NCBI GenBank assembly: GCA_021769545.1
Contig: JAETSS010000095.1
Coordinates: 1-5,679, forward strand
DNA length: 5,679 bases
Source: Eubacterium sp.
GTDB taxonomy: Bacteria > Bacillota_A > Clostridia > Peptostreptococcales > Anaerovoracaceae
Direction of reading: 5' to 3'
This document shows, in pieces, positions 1-5,533 of this stretch. Within the stretch, counting starts at the first letter, position 1; the number at the start of each line of letters is the position of its first letter. The translations under genes were made by a program, and so were the position numbers. The notes beneath the pieces were generated by a model. The model was given only the letters and a program-made list of their open reading frames with translations. It had not been told where the DNA came from and ran no database searches.

Positions 1-213
1 GAATTCATCAAAGAAGGCGCAGAGGCAAACACCAACAGCAACGCCAGTCCTTCACTGGCTACCGCCATGGAAAACGCGGAGAAGGAGATACTGGAAAAGG
101 CATATATCAACTACAGATCAACAAGAGCCATGGCCAGAGCGCTGCAGGTAAGTCAGCCTACCATCGTCCGCAAGCTCCACAAGTACAACATAGTCAAAGA
201 AGATCATAATTAG
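1..213 (+). CDS. C-terminal end of a sigma-54-type transcriptional activator with TyrR-like HTH (5' truncated)
   Basis: The open frame runs from the first base to a TAG at 211-213 and gives 70 residues, with the start outside the window. Residues 1-25 are a polar Asn/Ser/Ala-rich stretch that looks like an interdomain linker. Residues 28-64 match the TyrR/Fis-type helix-turn-helix found at the C-terminus of AAA+ sigma-54 activators: an acidic first helix (EKEILEKAY), then STRAMARAL, the turn QVSQ, and the recognition helix PTIVRKLHKY. The AAA+ and sensory (often PAS) domains are not in the window, so the sigma-54 class is inferred from the HTH type and from the -24/-12 promoter at 506-522. 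It is co-directional with the downstream dehydrogenase/aminotransferase pair and is probably its activator. The first palindromic operator starts one base after its stop codon. A TyrR-like regulator without sigma-54 activity remains possible. Confidence 0.85.
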   Translation, partial: EFIKEGAEANTNSNASPSLATAMENAEKEILEKAYINYRSTRAMARALQVSQPTIVRKLHKYNIVKEDHN

Positions 214-231
214 CGATACAGAATCGTATCG
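214..231. promoter_or_regulatory. Operator/UAS palindrome 1 (CGATAC-N6-GTATCG)
   Basis: This is a perfect 6-N6-6 inverted repeat, CGATAC-AGAATC-GTATCG. It is the best of four copies in this gap and its centre is about 310 bp upstream of the predicted transcription start. The 6-N6-6 geometry is that of the TyrR box (known consensus TGTAAA-N6-TTTACA), which suits the TyrR-like HTH encoded just before it. Binding by that regulator is inference. Confidence 0.75.
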
Positions 232-232
232 G

Positions 233-250
233 CGATACAAAAGCGTATCA
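233..250. promoter_or_regulatory. Operator/UAS palindrome 2 (CGATAC-N6-GTATCA)
   Basis: The core GATAC-AAAAGC-GTATC is a perfect inverted repeat and only the outermost C/A pair fails. It lies exactly 19 bp downstream of palindrome 1, with a three-base gap between cores. The regular phasing suggests side-by-side, cooperative dimer binding. Confidence 0.75.
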
Positions 251-265
251 CTGATACGATTTTGT
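237..265. other. Hairpin formed between palindromes 2 and 3; possible weak terminator of the regulator gene
   Basis: Bases 237-249 pair with 253-265: six outer A/C-T/G pairs, one G-A mismatch, then six pairs (CGTATC with GATACG), closed by the loop ACT. The 3' arm contains TTTT, but the bases that follow (TCGAATTTC) lack a clean U-run, so any termination would be weak. This is the only terminator-like structure seen just after the regulator stop codon. The structure may also be a by-product of the tandem operator array. Confidence 0.4.
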
Positions 266-269
266 TCGA
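252..269. promoter_or_regulatory. Operator/UAS palindrome 3, degenerate right half
   Basis: The left half TGATAC is intact and again 19 bp from the previous copy. The right half reads GTTCGA instead of GTATCR after the same six-base spacer. It would be a weaker half-site filled cooperatively. Its left half also pairs with the right half of palindrome 2 to form the hairpin at 237-265. Confidence 0.5.
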
Positions 270-313
270 ATTTCAATACTTTTTGCAGTTAAATGATTAA
301 CGACCCCTTTTTC

Positions 314-331
314 CGATACAGTTTTGTATCA
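314..331. promoter_or_regulatory. Operator/UAS palindrome 4 (CGATAC-N6-GTATCA)
   Basis: This copy has a perfect core, GATAC-AGTTTT-GTATC, with the same six-base spacer as the others. It begins 62 bp after palindrome 3 and its centre is about 210 bp upstream of the predicted start site. That is within the usual range for a sigma-54 enhancer, leaving roughly 175 bp of AT-rich DNA to loop. Confidence 0.75.
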
Positions 332-505
332 CATTCATGTTTTCCCCGGATTTTTTCTCTCGGATTTTTCTCCGTTCATTACCGGATTCACTGCCGGTCA
401 AATTCATGTCAAAAAGACGCTTAACCCTTTATTTTTCAACGTTTACAGAAGCATCAATGTTTGTTTATTATTTATCTATCTGTTTTTTCTCAAAATGCGA
501 TATAT

Positions 506-522
506 TTGGCACGCAGTTTGCG
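506..522 (+). promoter_or_regulatory. Sigma-54 (RpoN) -24/-12 promoter
   Basis: The sequence TTGGCACG-CAGT-TTGCG matches the known consensus YTGGCACG-N4-TTGCW at every position but the last (G for W). The invariant GG (508-509) and GC (520-521) have the required spacing of 12 bases. Transcription should start near 533, giving an untranslated leader of about 98 bases before the dehydrogenase ATG. Sigma-54 promoters need an enhancer-bound AAA+ activator, which fits the truncated regulator and the palindromes upstream. Confidence 0.88.
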
Positions 523-535
523 TAATATATAGGCG

Positions 536-566
536 TACAACAAATATATCATTGTTTTACAACAAA
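536..566 (+). repeat. Two 9-base direct repeats TACAACAAA in the mRNA leader
   Basis: The 9-mer TACAACAAA occurs at 536-544 and again at 558-566, 22 bp apart. The second copy also forms a small hairpin with preceding bases (TTGTT 552-556 with AACAA 561-565). It lies just after the predicted sigma-54 start site. In such AT-rich sequence this may be chance. Confidence 0.3.
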
Positions 567-630
567 ACTATACATTACTACATTACATCGAAAACTATAT
601 TTTTTCATATAAAAAAGGAGGACTTTTAAA

Positions 631-2058
631 ATGGCAATGAATGCACAGGAATACGTTGCAGGTTTAGTTGAAAAGGCCCGAAAGGCGCAGGCGATCGCCA
701 ACAGCTTCACTCAGGAAGATGTCGACCTTATCACAGCAGCAGTTACCTACAATCTGACTAAGGAAAACAAGGTAAGAATGTATGCTGAAATGCTGGTTGA
801 AGAATCAGGCATGGGTGTCGTAGAAGACAAAATCGCTAAGATCTACGGCAAAGTTTGGGGTTCATATCTCCAGATGAAGGATGAAAAATCGGTAGGACTC
901 ATCGAAGTCGACGAGGCTCACGGTCTTGAAAAGTGGGCAAAGCCTATGGGCGTTGTAGCAGGTATCATGCCTGTAACAAACGGAGAGGCAACTCCTATCG
1001 TAAAGTCAAACATGGCGCTCAAAACGAGAAACGCTATCATTCTGGCACCTCATCCTAAATGCAAGAAGCTCAATGTCGTTATAGTTGACGAAATAAGAGC
1101 TACATTGAAGAAGCTGGGATATCCCGAGGATCTGGTACAGACGTGCGAGCCTGAATGGGTAAAGCTGGAAACATCACAGCAGCTGATGAAGCAGTGCGAT
1201 ATCATCCTGGCAACAGGCGGTGAAGCTCTTGTTGAAACGGCTTATTCTTCCGGAACTCCTGCTCTGGGCGTTGGTGTCGGCAACTGTGTATCCATCGTAA
1301 CAGGCAAGACTCCTATGAAGGATGTTGCCGAAATGATCGTTAAATCCAAGAAGTTCGATAACGCTACATCATGCTCGACGGAGAATAACATCGTCGTATT
1401 CGAAGACTGCTATGATGAATTCGTTAAGGAAATGGAAGCTCACGGAGCTGTTCTCTTCAAAGAAGGCTCGGAAGAAAAGGCTAAGCTCAAGAAAGCAATG
1501 TGGCCAAACAGCCCTGAGGATCACGTACTTAACAGAGCTATCGTTGCACAGAGCGCTGAAAAGATCGCCGCACTGGCAGAAATCGACGTTCCTGAAGGCA
1601 CAAAGCTCCTTATGGCTGAGGAATTCGGCGGATTCGGAAACGAGCATCCGTTCACAGGGGAAAAATTATCACCTGTTTCCGGCATCATGAAAGCCAAGGA
1701 TATGGACGAAGCCATCGAAAAGGTAATGGGCTGCCTGCACTACATGGGCAACGGCCACAGCTGCGGTATCCATACCAACGATAAAGCCGATGTCGATAAA
1801 CTGGCTGCAGTTGCAACAGTTACAAAGCTGGTAGTAAATCAGCCTCAGTGCCTGACCAATTCAGGTGGATGGGACTGCGGATACCCTGTATCCATGACTC
1901 TCGGCTGCGCAACATGGGGCGGCAACAGCGTATCGCACAACGTAACCTTCAGAGACCTGATGAACTTCACTTACGTTTCAAGGCAGATTCCTAACTGGCA
2001 TCCGGGAAAAGCTGAAAACTTCATAGATGCCGATGTAATCGCCAAAGTCGATGCTTAA
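631..2058 (+). CDS. CoA-acylating aldehyde dehydrogenase (SucD/SauS-like)
   Basis: This 475-residue cytosolic enzyme belongs to the acylating aldehyde dehydrogenases that interconvert an aldehyde plus CoA and NAD(P)+ with an acyl-CoA. The length and N-terminal motifs (MGVVEDKIAK, PMGVVAGIMPVTN, ILAPHPK at about 137-143) resemble clostridial succinate-semialdehyde dehydrogenase SucD and sulfoacetaldehyde dehydrogenase SauS. ILATGGEALV (191-200) and GVGVGN (213-218) mark the nucleotide-binding region. The likely catalytic cysteine is Cys248 in TSCSTEN, where SucD has ICSSEQ. The C-terminal LGCATWGGNSVSHN has the AdhE/SucD-type glycine-rich block. The start at 631 is set by AAGGAGG at 615-621 with a 9-base spacer; the in-frame ATG at 637 is too far away. 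It is the first gene after the sigma-54 promoter and is probably co-transcribed with the aminotransferase. Succinate, malonate and sulfoacetaldehyde semialdehydes are all possible substrates. Family certain, substrate open. Confidence 0.9.
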   Translation: MAMNAQEYVAGLVEKARKAQAIANSFTQEDVDLITAAVTYNLTKENKVRMYAEMLVEESGMGVVEDKIAKIYGKVWGSYLQMKDEKSVGLIEVDEAHGLEKWAKPMGVVAGIMPVTNGEATPIVKSNMALKTRNAIILAPHPKCKKLNVVIVDEIRATLKKLGYPEDLVQTCEPEWVKLETSQQLMKQCDIILATGGEALVETAYSSGTPALGVGVGNCVSIVTGKTPMKDVAEMIVKSKKFDNATSCSTENNIVVFEDCYDEFVKEMEAHGAVLFKEGSEEKAKLKKAMWPNSPEDHVLNRAIVAQSAEKIAALAEIDVPEGTKLLMAEEFGGFGNEHPFTGEKLSPVSGIMKAKDMDEAIEKVMGCLHYMGNGHSCGIHTNDKADVDKLAAVATVTKLVVNQPQCLTNSGGWDCGYPVSMTLGCATWGGNSVSHNVTFRDLMNFTYVSRQIPNWHPGKAENFIDADVIAKVDA

Positions 2059-2061
2059 GAA

Positions 2062-2076
2062 GCTTATGCAATAAGC
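2062..2076 (+). other. Short hairpin just after the dehydrogenase stop codon
   Basis: GCTTAT (2062-2067) and ATAAGC (2071-2076) form a six-pair AT-rich stem with a GCA loop. An alternative pairing of ATGCTTA (2051-2057) with TAAGCAT (2072-2078) also exists. No U-run follows, so this is not a terminator. It could be incidental. Confidence 0.3.
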
Positions 2077-2110
2077 ATGACGATCCATTTGTTATTGATA
2101 GTTGGTTGTA

Positions 2111-2145
2111 CCCGGGGCGCTATCCCCGCTCCGGGGTTTGATTTT
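2111..2145 (+). promoter_or_regulatory. Intercistronic GC-rich hairpin (attenuator, processing or stability element)
   Basis: CCCGGGGCG (2111-2119) pairs with CGCTCCGGG (2127-2135) in a nine-pair stem with one G-U pair and a seven-base loop, followed by the T-rich GTTTGATTTT. A competing five-pair stem uses 2124-2128 with 2132-2136. It stands between two co-directional genes and ends only a few bases before the aminotransferase ribosome binding site. It could act as a partial terminator that sets the ratio of the two products, or protect upstream mRNA ends. The interrupted T-tract argues against full termination. Confidence 0.55.
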
Positions 2146-2161
2146 AAGGAGAAATAAAATG
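2146..2161 (+). promoter_or_regulatory. Ribosome binding site fixing the aminotransferase start at ATG 2159
   Basis: AAGGAG at 2146-2151 lies seven bases before ATG 2159-2161. The frame stays open upstream to a TTG at 2102, but that stretch would be translated from the GC-rich hairpin, has no Shine-Dalgarno of its own, and is not family-like sequence. Confidence 0.85.
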
Positions 2162-3484
2162 TCAGTAATTAAAGAGAAAGATCGCAAATACAATTTACAC
2201 TCATGGTCAGCTCAGGGCGGCCTTGATCCAATCGTTGTAACTAAGGCAGAAGGAATCTATTTCTGGGACGAAAACGGCAAAAAGTATGCCGACATGTCAG
2301 CTCAGCTTGTAAATTCCAATCTGGGACACGGAAACAAAGCCATCGTCGATGCTATCATCGAACAGGCTAATAAGATTCCGTTTATGGGACCTGCTTTCGC
2401 TATGGACTGCAGAGCAGATGCTGCAGAAGCTGTAGTTAAGGCTACGGGATTTGGCGACGGCGCTAAGGTATTTTTCACCAATGCCGGCGCAGAAGCAAAC
2501 GAAAACGCTATCAAAATTGCCAGACAGTATACAGGAAAGCAGAAGATCTTTTCACAGTACAGATGCTATCACGGTTCTTCGGCCGGTGCAGGCATGCTGA
2601 CAGGTGAACCAAGACATTTCTTTAATGAGCCGGGCGGCCCGGGATACGTTAAATACGATGGTCCTTATGCTTACAGAGCTCCTAAGGCCTGCAACTTTGC
2701 AAACGATGATGAAGTTGCCGATTTCTATCTTGAATTACTGGAAAATCAGATACTTTATGAGGGTCCTGATCAGATTGCTGCCATCTGGCTGGAGTCCGTA
2801 GTAGGCTCAAACGGTGTTCTGATCGCTCCTGTCAAATGGTATCAGGGAGTGAGAGCACTCTGCGACAAGTATGACATCCTTATGGTTGCCGATGAGGTAA
2901 TGGCAGGATGGTACAGAACAGGAAAGTGCTTCGCGTTCATGAACTTCGGATACGAGCCTGACATGATCACATTCGCCAAAGGCTGCACATGCGGATACGT
3001 CCCTCTCGGCGGCGTAGTTATGCAGCCGAAGATCGCAAAATTCTTCGATGAAACTTCCATAGGCTGCGGATTGACTTATTCAGCTCATCCGATGGGATGT
3101 GCAGCGGCTGTTGCCACTATAGCTGAATACAATAATCTAGATATCGAAAACAAGATGAAGGCAACTGCCAAGATACTGGCAGATACGCTGGACAGCTACG
3201 TGGAAAAACATGCATGTGTCGGCGAAGTAAGACATATCGGACTGTTCTCGGCCATCGAACTGGTCAAGGACAAGGAAACGAGAGAGCCTATCGTTCCGTT
3301 TGGCAGAGATCCTGAAGGCACAATGGGCAAGATCCTCGGAATGTTAAAGGATGATGGATTCTGGACATATTCACATGAAAATATGGTAGTTATCTGCCCT
3401 CCTCTTATCATTACCGAAGACGAATTGACCCAGCAGCTTGCCATCATGGATAAGGTATTGGATTCTGTTGATAAAATGATTTAA
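2159..3484 (+). CDS. Class III PLP-dependent omega-aminotransferase
   Basis: This is a cytosolic 441-residue fold-type I PLP enzyme of the class III (omega-amino acid) transaminases, moving an amino group from an omega-amino compound to a 2-oxo acid such as pyruvate or 2-oxoglutarate. The visible landmarks in order are EGIYFWDENGKKYADMSAQL (31-50), the phosphate-binding NAGAEANENA (108-117), YHGSSAG (137-143), the cofactor-pyridine aspartate Asp245 in VADEVMAGWYRTG, the Schiff-base lysine Lys274 in TFAKGCTCGY, and TYSAHP (306-311). The length is normal for the family. The closest general resemblance is to proteins annotated as taurine:2-oxoglutarate, taurine:pyruvate or beta-alanine transaminases; substrate cannot be read from sequence alone. 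Because it follows an acylating aldehyde dehydrogenase, its product is probably a semialdehyde passed to that enzyme. A strong terminator follows 25 bases after the stop codon. Confidence 0.92.
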   Translation: MSVIKEKDRKYNLHSWSAQGGLDPIVVTKAEGIYFWDENGKKYADMSAQLVNSNLGHGNKAIVDAIIEQANKIPFMGPAFAMDCRADAAEAVVKATGFGDGAKVFFTNAGAEANENAIKIARQYTGKQKIFSQYRCYHGSSAGAGMLTGEPRHFFNEPGGPGYVKYDGPYAYRAPKACNFANDDEVADFYLELLENQILYEGPDQIAAIWLESVVGSNGVLIAPVKWYQGVRALCDKYDILMVADEVMAGWYRTGKCFAFMNFGYEPDMITFAKGCTCGYVPLGGVVMQPKIAKFFDETSIGCGLTYSAHPMGCAAAVATIAEYNNLDIENKMKATAKILADTLDSYVEKHACVGEVRHIGLFSAIELVKDKETREPIVPFGRDPEGTMGKILGMLKDDGFWTYSHENMVVICPPLIITEDELTQQLAIMDKVLDSVDKMI

Positions 3485-3509
3485 AGCATTTACTAATAAA
3501 GTACTCCTT

Positions 3510-3543
3510 AAAAAAGAAGGTGCGCCATTGCACCTTCTTTTTT
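3510..3543 (+). terminator. Strong intrinsic terminator after the aminotransferase
   Basis: GAAGGTGC (3516-3523) and GCACCTTC (3530-3537) form a perfect stem around a six-base loop GCCATT, extended by six A-T pairs to 14 pairs in total and ending in a run of six Ts. The A-run on the left makes it potentially bidirectional. It ends the dehydrogenase-aminotransferase operon and separates it from lexA. Confidence 0.93.
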
Positions 3544-3576
3544 CAATTCGTATCTATATCTTAACACCTATTTCAC

Positions 3577-3588
3577 AAACACTTGTTT
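3577..3588. promoter_or_regulatory. Probable LexA operator (SOS box)
   Basis: AAAC-ACTT-GTTT keeps the AAC-N4-GTT core of the known Firmicute SOS box (GAAC-N4-GTTC), but both outer G/C positions are replaced. It overlaps the probable -35 of lexA, about 50 bp before its ATG, the expected place for an autoregulatory operator. Confidence 0.55.
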
Positions 3589-3614
3589 ACTTTTTGTTCT
3601 TTTTATGATAAGAT
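3583..3614 (+). promoter_or_regulatory. Probable vegetative promoter of lexA
   Basis: A TTGTTT at 3583-3588 could be the -35, with TATGAT at 3604-3609 (spacer 15) or TAAGAT at 3609-3614 (spacer 20) as the -10. Neither spacer is ideal, so the assignment is approximate. The preceding gene is closed by a terminator, so lexA needs a promoter in this short gap. Confidence 0.45.
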
Positions 3615-3625
3615 GTTCTTAATAA

Positions 3626-3642
3626 AGGAGGACGTGCATATG
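3626..3642 (+). promoter_or_regulatory. Ribosome binding site fixing the lexA start at ATG 3640
   Basis: AGGAGG at 3626-3631 precedes ATG 3640-3642 by eight bases. The frame is open back to a TTG at 3583, but this would lie in the promoter and has no ribosome binding site. The protein from 3640 begins MLKDREQRIL, as LexA proteins do. Confidence 0.92.
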
Positions 3643-4302
3643 CTAAAAGACAGGGAACAACGAATTCTTGACTATATGAAAGCAGAGATACGTGAAAAGG
3701 GGTATCCCCCTACTGTCCGGGAGATCTGCGCTGCACTTAACATCAAATCAACTTCCACCGCACACAAGGACATAGCCAGTCTTGTCAAACAGGGCTATAT
3801 AAAGAAAGACCCTTCCAAACCGAGGGCCCTGATGATAATGGATACCGAACAGGAGAAAGCCAACAGAGGCATTCAGGGATCGGCTCCTTCTGCCACTCAG
3901 GACGGCGTATCCCATGCGGAGGTGGTGGACATCCCCGTCATAGGAAGGATAGCTGCCGGAACTCCGATACTGGCCGAGCAAAATGTCGAAGACAGCTTCC
4001 CGGTCCCTGCCAGATTCCTTGGAAGCAATCCCAATTTCATGCTGACGGTACGCGGCGAAAGCATGATAGAGGCCGGGATCATGGACGGTGATTACATTCT
4101 GGTGGAGCAGCAGAACACAGCGCGAAACGGAGATATCGTAGTCGCCATGGTAGACGGCTTCGAAAGCGAGGCCACAGTCAAGACATTTTATAAAGAAGCG
4201 GATCATATAAGGCTACAGCCTGAGAATTCCACCATGAGCCCCATCATCGTCAAGGACGCCAAGATACTGGGCAAGGTGAAGGGCGTATTCAGATATTTCT
4301 AA
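3640..4302 (+). CDS. lexA: LexA, SOS-response repressor and self-cleaving protease
   Basis: At 220 residues this is a slightly long but complete LexA. It represses DNA-damage genes until RecA filaments trigger its self-cleavage. The N-terminal winged helix (residues 1-66) contains GYPPTVREIC and the recognition segment KSTSTAHKDI. Residues 67-95 form a variable, poorly conserved linker. The S24 peptidase domain starts near 97. The scissile bond is Ala106-Gly107 in IGRIAAGTP, the nucleophile is Ser141 in VRGESM, and the general base is Lys181 in EATVKTFY. All three are present, so the protein should be active. It has its own promoter and probable SOS box and is flanked by terminators, so it appears monocistronic. 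Its neighbours show no functional link to DNA repair. Confidence 0.97.
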   Translation: MLKDREQRILDYMKAEIREKGYPPTVREICAALNIKSTSTAHKDIASLVKQGYIKKDPSKPRALMIMDTEQEKANRGIQGSAPSATQDGVSHAEVVDIPVIGRIAAGTPILAEQNVEDSFPVPARFLGSNPNFMLTVRGESMIEAGIMDGDYILVEQQNTARNGDIVVAMVDGFESEATVKTFYKEADHIRLQPENSTMSPIIVKDAKILGKVKGVFRYF

Positions 4303-4323
4303 GTGAACGGATTCACAATGAGC

Positions 4324-4357
4324 AAAAGCTGCCGGTTATTTAACCAGCAGCTTTTTT
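4324..4357. terminator. Intrinsic terminator between convergent lexA and the VWA gene
   Basis: AAAAGCTGC (4324-4332) pairs with GCAGCTTTT (4347-4355). After a C-A mismatch, GGTT (4334-4337) pairs with AACC (4342-4345) around the loop ATTT. On the plus strand a run of six Ts follows (4352-4357), so it should end lexA transcription well. On the minus strand the run is only four Ts, so termination there is likely weaker. The stop codon of the VWA gene (4336-4338) lies in the inner stem-loop. A separate 5-pair hairpin, GTGAA/TTCAC, lies at 4303-4316 directly after the lexA stop codon. Confidence 0.88.
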
Positions 4358-5529
4358 ATTCCCGCTTCCAAGCCGTCAAGTGTAAGCTCGAACATAGGGA
4401 AGATCTCCCTTATGGCGTTTATCGTTTTCGCTCCGTATATCCATTCCCATGAGCTCTTGTCAATAGGATTGAGCCATATCTGTTTCTTGTATCTTCTCTT
4501 GAACTTCTTGAGCCACTCTATTCCCAGCTCCTTGTTCCAGAGTCCTATAACGGAATTTCCGCCCTCTCTGTACAGCTCGGACGGCGCCATGGCGGCATCT
4601 CCAACGAATATCACCTTGTATTCGCTGTCCAGATTGTTCAATACCCAGTTGGTCTCGATCCATTCGCCGCGCTTGCACAGCGGAGTCGTATACAGATTAT
4701 CATATATACAGTTGTGGAAATAATATACCTTAAGATCCTTGAAGTGATTAGCCTGACTCACCGCCTGGAAAAGTCTGTTGCACAGCTTGCTGTACGGAAG
4801 CATGGAGCCGTCCGAATCTATAAGGAGCAGCACCTTTACCGTGTTTTTCCTCGGCTTGTCGTAAACGATCTTGAGCATTCCGGCATTGTCACACGTTTCA
4901 TCTATGGTCTTGTCGATATTCAGCTCGGTTTCCATGGTCTCTACTCTCGACGAATACTGTCTGAGACGTCTGAAAGCCATCTGGAACTGTCTTATATCGA
5001 GGATCTTGTCTTCTCTGAAATCCTTGAAGTTTCTCTCTCCTGCGATCTGTACAGCCGATTTGTGCCTGCTGTGACCGCCGGTCCTGATACCGGATGTATG
5101 GAAACCACCTCTTCCCATAACGGAAGTACCGCCAGTACCTATCCAGTAGCAGCCTCCATCGTGCTTTTCCTTCTGTTCCTTGATACGCTCCTCGAACATT
5201 TCAAGAAGTTCCTCAAGCTCCAGCGGAAACTCGTCGCCCTTTCCCTTATCCTCCAGCGGCAGCTCGCGATCGCTCTCGTCAAGCCACTGCCAGAACTCTT
5301 CCGGAAGATCCTCCGGCGTCTGGACGTTCTTGAAATATTCCGCAAACACGGCATCGAATTTATCGTATTCCGATTCCGATTTTATCAGGATGCTTCTGCA
5401 CAGATGGTAAAATCCCATGAGAGATGAATGTGCCAGCCCCTTGTTAAGGGCCTCCACCAGTATCATCCACTCGTTTATAGAAACCTCCAACCCTCTAGCT
5501 CTAAGCAGGTAAAAAAATTCTAAAAACAT
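4336..5529 (-). CDS. CoxE-like VWA-domain protein, partner of a MoxR-type ATPase
   Basis: This 397-residue soluble protein has no signal peptide or membrane segment. Residues 1-65 are helical. Residues 66-123 are strongly acidic and charged, probably a flexible or coiled region. Residues 125-160 form the Gly/His-rich block GCYWIGTGGTSVMGRGGF, which I recall as conserved in this VWA family. A von Willebrand factor A domain follows from about 231, with its metal-site motif in LLIDSDGSM (Asp238, Asp240, Ser242), then KVYYFHNCIYDNLY (267-280), VIFVGDAAMAP (306-316) and IWLNPI (351-356). The family usually pairs with a MoxR-like AAA+ ATPase in metal-centre insertion or complex remodelling, but the client here is unknown. 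Only four bases separate it from the upstream gene's stop codon. ATG 5529 is preceded by the weak site GAGATGG, so translation is probably coupled. Confidence 0.85.
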   Translation of the reverse strand: MFLEFFYLLRARGLEVSINEWMILVEALNKGLAHSSLMGFYHLCRSILIKSESEYDKFDAVFAEYFKNVQTPEDLPEEFWQWLDESDRELPLEDKGKGDEFPLELEELLEMFEERIKEQKEKHDGGCYWIGTGGTSVMGRGGFHTSGIRTGGHSRHKSAVQIAGERNFKDFREDKILDIRQFQMAFRRLRQYSSRVETMETELNIDKTIDETCDNAGMLKIVYDKPRKNTVKVLLLIDSDGSMLPYSKLCNRLFQAVSQANHFKDLKVYYFHNCIYDNLYTTPLCKRGEWIETNWVLNNLDSEYKVIFVGDAAMAPSELYREGGNSVIGLWNKELGIEWLKKFKRRYKKQIWLNPIDKSSWEWIYGAKTINAIREIFPMFELTLDGLEAGIKKLLVK

Positions 5530-5533
5530 AGCT

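Noticed and set aside
447..465. Possible IHF site in the loop between enhancer and promoter
   Set aside because: CATCAATGTTTGT only partly fits WATCAA-N4-TTR, failing at the first base and in the TTR part.
324..629. 101-codon open frame (and an overlapping 62-codon one at 337-525) upstream of the dehydrogenase
   Set aside because: It covers the operator-promoter region, overlaps palindrome 4 and the sigma-54 element, is rich in Phe/Tyr/Ile from AT-rich DNA, and has no ribosome binding site.
2102..2158. N-terminal extension of the aminotransferase from TTG 2102
   Set aside because: It would be encoded by the GC-rich hairpin, lacks a Shine-Dalgarno, and a good one serves ATG 2159.
3583..3639. 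N-terminal extension of LexA from TTG 3583
   Set aside because: It falls within the promoter and SOS box, and AGGAGG serves ATG 3640.
3748..4206. 152-codon minus-strand open frame opposite lexA
   Set aside because: LexA on the other strand is complete with all catalytic residues; the antisense frame shows no recognisable domain.
4714..5427. 237-codon plus-strand open frame opposite the VWA gene
   Set aside because: It is an antisense shadow of a gene with recognisable family motifs, with no protein motif or ribosome binding site of its own.
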